From contig CAJCHN010000145.1 in NCBI GenBank assembly GCA_903970285.1, forward strand, positions 1 through 59,381: 59,381 bases of DNA. The letters run 5' to 3'. Below the pieces are notes generated by a model, which did no database searches, had not been told where the DNA came from, and worked only from the letters and a program-made list of their open reading frames with translations. Positions within the stretch are counted from its first letter, which is position 1; each line of letters starts with the position of its first letter. The position numbers and the translations under genes were made by a program. This document shows positions 54,170 through 59,381 of the stretch, piece after piece. Origin of the DNA: Rhodanobacteraceae bacterium. GTDB taxonomy: Bacteria > Acidobacteriota > Terriglobia > Terriglobales > Acidobacteriaceae.

Positions 54170-55993
54170 TCAGGGAATGCGGTGGCCGGTGCCCTCGGTG
54201 AGGGTGTGGATGCGGTCGGGCGGAAGCGGCGGAAAGGCTTCGCGAGCGCCGCTGGGCCAGCGCACTTCGACGGAGGTGAGGGCGGTTTCTGCACCGAGCC
54301 CGAAGTGCAGTCGAAGGTCGGAGGAGCTGTTGTAGCTGGAGCCGCTGCGGACCTCGTCGACCCACTGACGCCTGGCGCTTCGCAGCGTGACGCGGGCGCC
54401 GATGGCATCGCGGTTGGATGTGGTGCCGACCAGTTTGAGCCCCAGCCAGTGGTTGTGGTTGAGGGCCTGGTTGACGAGGACGAGCGGACGGTCGGAGAGG
54501 TTGTTGACGACGGCGGAGAGGCGGCCATCGTTCCAGAGGTCGGCGATGGCCAGCCCGCGGCCGGAGAGTGGCTCGGTGAGCCCCGGACCTGCGGACCTGG
54601 AGAGGTCTTTGAATTTCCCGTTGCCCTGGTTCCAGTAGAGGAAGCGCGGCTCTTTGAAGGTGGCGCCGAGCTTGGCGGAGTCGACCTCGGGGTAGACGTG
54701 GCCGTTGGCGACGAGCAGATCGGGGAAGCCGTCGTTGTCGACATCGGCGAACATGCAACCCCAGCCGAGGGCGTCGAGGTTGATGGCGAGTCCGGCGGCG
54801 AAGGTTTCGTCGGTGAAGGTGCCGTCTCCGTTGGAGTGGTAGAGGGTGGGGGTGTCGTCGGAGAAATTGGTTTTGAAGAGCGAGAGGTGGCCGCTGGCGT
54901 CGTAGTCCGCGGCGGTGGAACCCATGCCGGCCTGCTCGCGGCCATCCTCGTTGAAGGCGGCACCGGCGTCGGCGGCGACATCGGTGAAAGTGCCGTCGTG
55001 GTTGTTGCGGTAGAGGATGGCGGGCGTGGAGTCGCAGGCGATGTAGAGGTCGGGCCAGCCATCTTCGTTGAAGTCGAGGGTGGTGACGGAGAAGCAGTAA
55101 TGTCCTGCGGATTTCTCGATGCCGGAGGATCTGCTGACATCCTTGAAGTGGGTGTGGCCGCCGACCTGGCCTTCGTTGTGGAAGAGGATGTTGGGGGCAT
55201 AGGGCAGGCCGCGCGGTCCGCACATGACGGGCGCGCCCTTCCACATGCAGCCGGCTTCAGCACCGGGCAGCGGTGTGGACTTCAGATCGAAGTGAACGTA
55301 GTTGGCGACCATCAGGTCGAGCCTGCCGTCGCGGTCGTAGTCCACAAAGGCGCAGCCGGTGCCCCACTCCTGGCCGGAGCCGGCGACCCCGGCCTCGGCG
55401 GCGACTTCGCGGAAGGTGCCGTCGCCCTGGTTGTGGAAGAGCCGATTGTGGCCGTAGGCGGTGACGTAGAGGTCGTCGAAGCCATCGTTGTCGTAGTCGC
55501 CGACGCATGCGCCCTGACCCCAGGCGGTGCCTTCAAGCCCGGCCTTGCGGGTAACGTCGGTAAAGGTTCCGTCGTGATTGTTGTGGAAGAGGTGCGACGT
55601 GGGTTTTTCTTCGGGGTGGTTTGCGGCTGACTCTCTGGTCTCGAGCTCGCGGCCGTTGACCAGGAAGATGTCTTCGAAGCCATCGTTGTCGTAGTCGAGG
55701 ATGGCGACGCCGGAGCCGGTGGCTTCAACGATGTAACGCTTGTTGGTGGCGGAGCCGTTGACGTTGCGGACGGTGATTCCGGCCTGGGGGGCGACGTCGA
55801 CGAACCAGGCGGGAGTCGGGTGGGTGGCGGAGGGTGAATAGGGCTGCTGGGCGGTGAGGACGGGATCCAAAAAGAGGAGCAATAGCAGGCAGAGGTAAAA
55901 AGCCGGTTCCTTGGCTGCGCAGCGGAACGATGGCGACAGGGGCCGGTCGCAACCGGCGCGATGAATGGTGCACCCGGAGCGTTGCGAAGTCAC
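54170..55993 (-). CDS. CRTAC1-family exported protein (FG-GAP repeats, ASPIC/UnbV), third of a coupled trio
   Basis: A 607-residue protein. Repeated DxDxDG-type calcium-binding strands (ILDYDNDGFEDIFLVNG, CVGDYDNDGFDDLYVTAYG, FVDYDRDGRLDLMVANYV, MFADVDNDGFPDLLVANGHV) form a beta-propeller; the last ~70 residues are the ASPIC/UnbV domain (WVDEVRSGSSYNSSSDLRLH, then VEVRWPSGARE). No ATG lies in a usable place; a GTG at 55993 overlaps the stop of the upstream gene in GTGA, and the product then has a 30-residue N-part before the hydrophobic FYLCLLLLLFLDPVLTAQ signal. The function is unknown; such proteins are exported and calcium-binding. Confidence 0.85.
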   Translation of the reverse strand: MTSQRSGCTIHRAGCDRPLSPSFRCAAKEPAFYLCLLLLLFLDPVLTAQQPYSPSATHPTPAWFVDVAPQAGITVRNVNGSATNKRYIVEATGSGVAILDYDNDGFEDIFLVNGRELETRESAANHPEEKPTSHLFHNNHDGTFTDVTRKAGLEGTAWGQGACVGDYDNDGFDDLYVTAYGHNRLFHNQGDGTFREVAAEAGVAGSGQEWGTGCAFVDYDRDGRLDLMVANYVHFDLKSTPLPGAEAGCMWKGAPVMCGPRGLPYAPNILFHNEGQVGGHTHFKDVSRSSGIEKSAGHYCFSVTTLDFNEDGWPDLYIACDSTPAILYRNNHDGTFTDVAADAGAAFNEDGREQAGMGSTAADYDASGHLSLFKTNFSDDTPTLYHSNGDGTFTDETFAAGLAINLDALGWGCMFADVDNDGFPDLLVANGHVYPEVDSAKLGATFKEPRFLYWNQGNGKFKDLSRSAGPGLTEPLSGRGLAIADLWNDGRLSAVVNNLSDRPLVLVNQALNHNHWLGLKLVGTTSNRDAIGARVTLRSARRQWVDEVRSGSSYNSSSDLRLHFGLGAETALTSVEVRWPSGAREAFPPLPPDRIHTLTEGTGHRIP

Positions 55994-57887
55994 TTGGAGG
56001 AGCCCATGGGATTGGTTTTGAGGATCTTGCCGCCCTCTTGGACGACATAGAGGCGGTTGGCGGGCAGGTCTTTGAGCGTGTCGATCTGGCCGCTGGGCCA
56101 GGTGATGACGACCGAATCCGCTTTGGTGGCCTGATCCAGGCCGAAGTGGATACGGAGATCGTTTTGCGAGTAGTAGCTGCCGCCGCTGCGCACCTCTTCG
56201 AGCTGGCGAAGCGGCTGCTTGCCGGCGCCCGACTGTTCCTGCGCGGCAGTCTGCGCGGTGACGACGATGCGAGCTCCGATGCCGGTGCGGTTGGATTTTG
56301 CGCCGACGAGGCGGATCTTGAGCCAGTTTCGCTGGATGGTGGTGTCGCAACGCAGAAGCTGCGGAACGGAGTTGACGCAGTTGACGACAACATCCATGTC
56401 GCCATCATTGTCGTAGTCGCCGAAGGCGCAGCCGCGGGCGGCGACGGCGGCGGTAATGCCGGGGCCGGCAAGGTTGGTGACTTCTTCGAATTGGCCGGTA
56501 CGCAGATTGCGATAGACGTACTTGTGTTCGGCGTAGGGCGAGTCGAGATGGGAGGCATCGACCTCGGGATAGACGTGGCCGTTCGAGATGAAGATATCGA
56601 GCCAGCCGTCGTTGTCGAGGTCGACGAAGCCGACGCCCCAGCCGAGGTAGCGGGTGTTGATGCCCAGCCCGGAGAGATAGGTATGGTCTTCGAAGGTTCC
56701 GTCTCCGAGGTTCTGGTAGAGCGAGTCGGTATCGCCGGCGAAGTTGGTTTTGACGATGTCGAGCAGGCCGTCTCGATTGAAGTCGCCGACAGCGACGCCC
56801 ATACCCGCCTGGGGTTTGCCGTCGGGCGAGTAGGCGATCCCAGCCTCGATCGCCAGGTCCTTGAATGTGCCGTCTTTCTGGTTCTCGTAATAGGTGGCGG
56901 CTGTGGAGTCGTTGGCGACGTAGATGTCGGGCCAGCCGTCGTTGTTGAGATCAGCCACGGTGACCGAGAGACCGTAGGTTCCGATGGTGTCCCACATTCC
57001 GGCCTTCTGGCTGACGTCTGTGAAGGTTCCGTCACCGTTGTTGTGGTAGAGGATGTTCTTGCCGCCATCGAGGCCGGGAGGGCCGCAGGCGACCTGCATG
57101 CCTTTGTAGGAGCAACCGGCGGCTTCCGGCAGAGGAGCGGTCTTGATGTCGAAGTCGATGTAGTTGGCGACGAAGAGATCGAGGTGGCCGTCCTTGTCGT
57201 AGTCGAGGAAGGCGCAGCCGGAGTTCCAGCGGGTGCGCGATTGCGTGAGGCCGGCCTTCGCGGTGACGTCGGTGAAGGTGCCGTCGCCGTGGTTCCTGTA
57301 GAGGATGTTCTGGCCGTAGTAGCTGACGAAGAGATCGTTGAGGCCGTCGTTATCGAAGTCGCCGACGCAGCAGCCCTGGCCCCAACCGCTGCGGGTCATG
57401 CCGGACTTCGCGGTGATGTCGGTGAAGGTGCCGTCGCGGTTGTTTTTGAAGAGGCGGCTGATGGGCTCGCTGCCTTTGGGGAAACCTTCGAGGCGGGTGC
57501 CGTTGACGAGGAAGAGGTCGACCCAGTCATCGTGGTCGAAGTCGTAGAAGGCGACGCCGCAGCCTGTCGTTTCGAGCAGGTAGCGGTTCTTGTGCTCGTC
57601 ACCGTAGATGGTCTTCGCGTGGAGGCCGCTTTCCTTCGCCACGTCGATGAAGCTGAAGCCGAGCGGTGTGCCGGTGACCGGCGAGGGTGCGGCCTTCGGC
57701 GCGGGGCGGGGCTTGGCGTCGAAGGTGGGGCGCGTGCCGATCTGCGTTTGCTGCGGCGCCGTTTGCTGCGGCGCCGTTTGCTGCGCGGCTGGTTGCTGCG
57801 CGGGCAGGGCGAGGCTCAGCACGTCTTCGAGCGAGAGGACGAGGGCGGTGCGGGATAGCGACTGGATGAATCCGCGGCGAGTGAAAA

Positions 57888-57891
<4 letters not shown>
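55990..57891 (-). CDS. CRTAC1-family exported protein (FG-GAP repeats, ASPIC/UnbV), second of a coupled trio
   Basis: A 633-residue protein with a twin-arginine signal (TRRGFIQSLSRTALVLSL), so it should cross folded through the Tat system. After a Gln/Ala/Pro-rich linker (made by short DNA repeats near 57750-57800), FG-GAP/VCBS repeats follow with DFDNDGLNDLFVSYYG, FLDYDKDGHLDLFVANY and FVDLDNDGWLDIFISNGHV, then an ASPIC/UnbV domain ending in VVITWPSGQIDTLKDLPA. Its ATG overlaps the stop of the upstream paralogue (ATGA), and its own stop overlaps the downstream GTG (GTGA). It is close to its neighbours in architecture but not identical, suggesting old duplications. Confidence 0.92.

Positions 57892-59381
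<1,490 letters not shown>

Noticed and set aside
55930-57858. 642-codon open frame opposite the second CRTAC1 gene
   Set aside because: Mirror image of the repeated Asp-rich strands; the minus-strand gene has signal peptide, repeats and coupling.

Overview
The window is about 59 kb of high-GC bacterial chromosome. The 5' end of a 16S rRNA gene at the left edge, together with the gene content (tandem CRTAC1 proteins, giant Ig-repeat proteins, M14 and M28 exported peptidases, HslUV), points to Acidobacteriota, most likely class Terriglobia (Acidobacteriaceae). This assignment comes from recognising sequence patterns; no search was run. I see no transposase, prophage, CRISPR array or tRNA gene. 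Most of the window looks like stable chromosome with many short, mostly single-gene transcription units.

Layout. 1-1344: start of an rrn operon on the minus strand, with a textbook promoter (TTGACA-N17-TAATCT), a boxA-like element and a leader hairpin. 1345-7340: small exported protein, MarC-type membrane protein, divergent ilvE, a membrane GGDEF cyclase, an NTF2-like protein and NDH-2. 7462-13009: two overlapping minus-strand genes encoding a 249-residue exported protein and a 1606-residue exported protein. The large protein has a matrixin-like domain without its zinc ligands, an IPT/TIG domain and about nine Ig-like repeats. 13141-18315: methyltransferase with lower GC, OsmC, a glycoside hydrolase with a possibly leaderless promoter, and a CDF metal exporter with a His-rich tail. 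18448-21290: hslV, a gene for an exported protein, then hslU, tightly packed. 21536-33733: M14 peptidase, NodB-type deacetylase, GT-C-like membrane protein, transaldolase, FAH-family hydrolase, fibronectin-like lipoprotein, XRE-cupin regulator, SRPBCC protein and zinc alcohol dehydrogenase. 34063-44689: Nmad2-like protein, metallo-beta-lactamase-fold hydrolase, zinc-ribbon protein, rpsU, gamma carbonic anhydrase, hisS, Fpg/Nei glycosylase, GNAT acetyltransferase, topoisomerase IB, aspS and a beta-barrel protein. 44724-53919: aldo/keto reductase, rhomboid-like protein without the catalytic Ser, M28 peptidase, LysW-like protein, acyl-CoA carboxylase beta subunit, YoaK-type protein, a small ORF, a block of ~70-92 bp repeats and a sugar porter. 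54170-59381: three consecutive CRTAC1 (FG-GAP plus ASPIC/UnbV) genes joined by 4-nt overlaps; the first of them runs off the right edge.

The loci most likely to hold undescribed biology are the pseudo-matrixin/Ig-repeat pair (7462-13009), the coupled CRTAC1 trio (54170-59381), and the hslV-X-hslU unit, in which HslV carries an N-terminal extension in front of its catalytic Thr.
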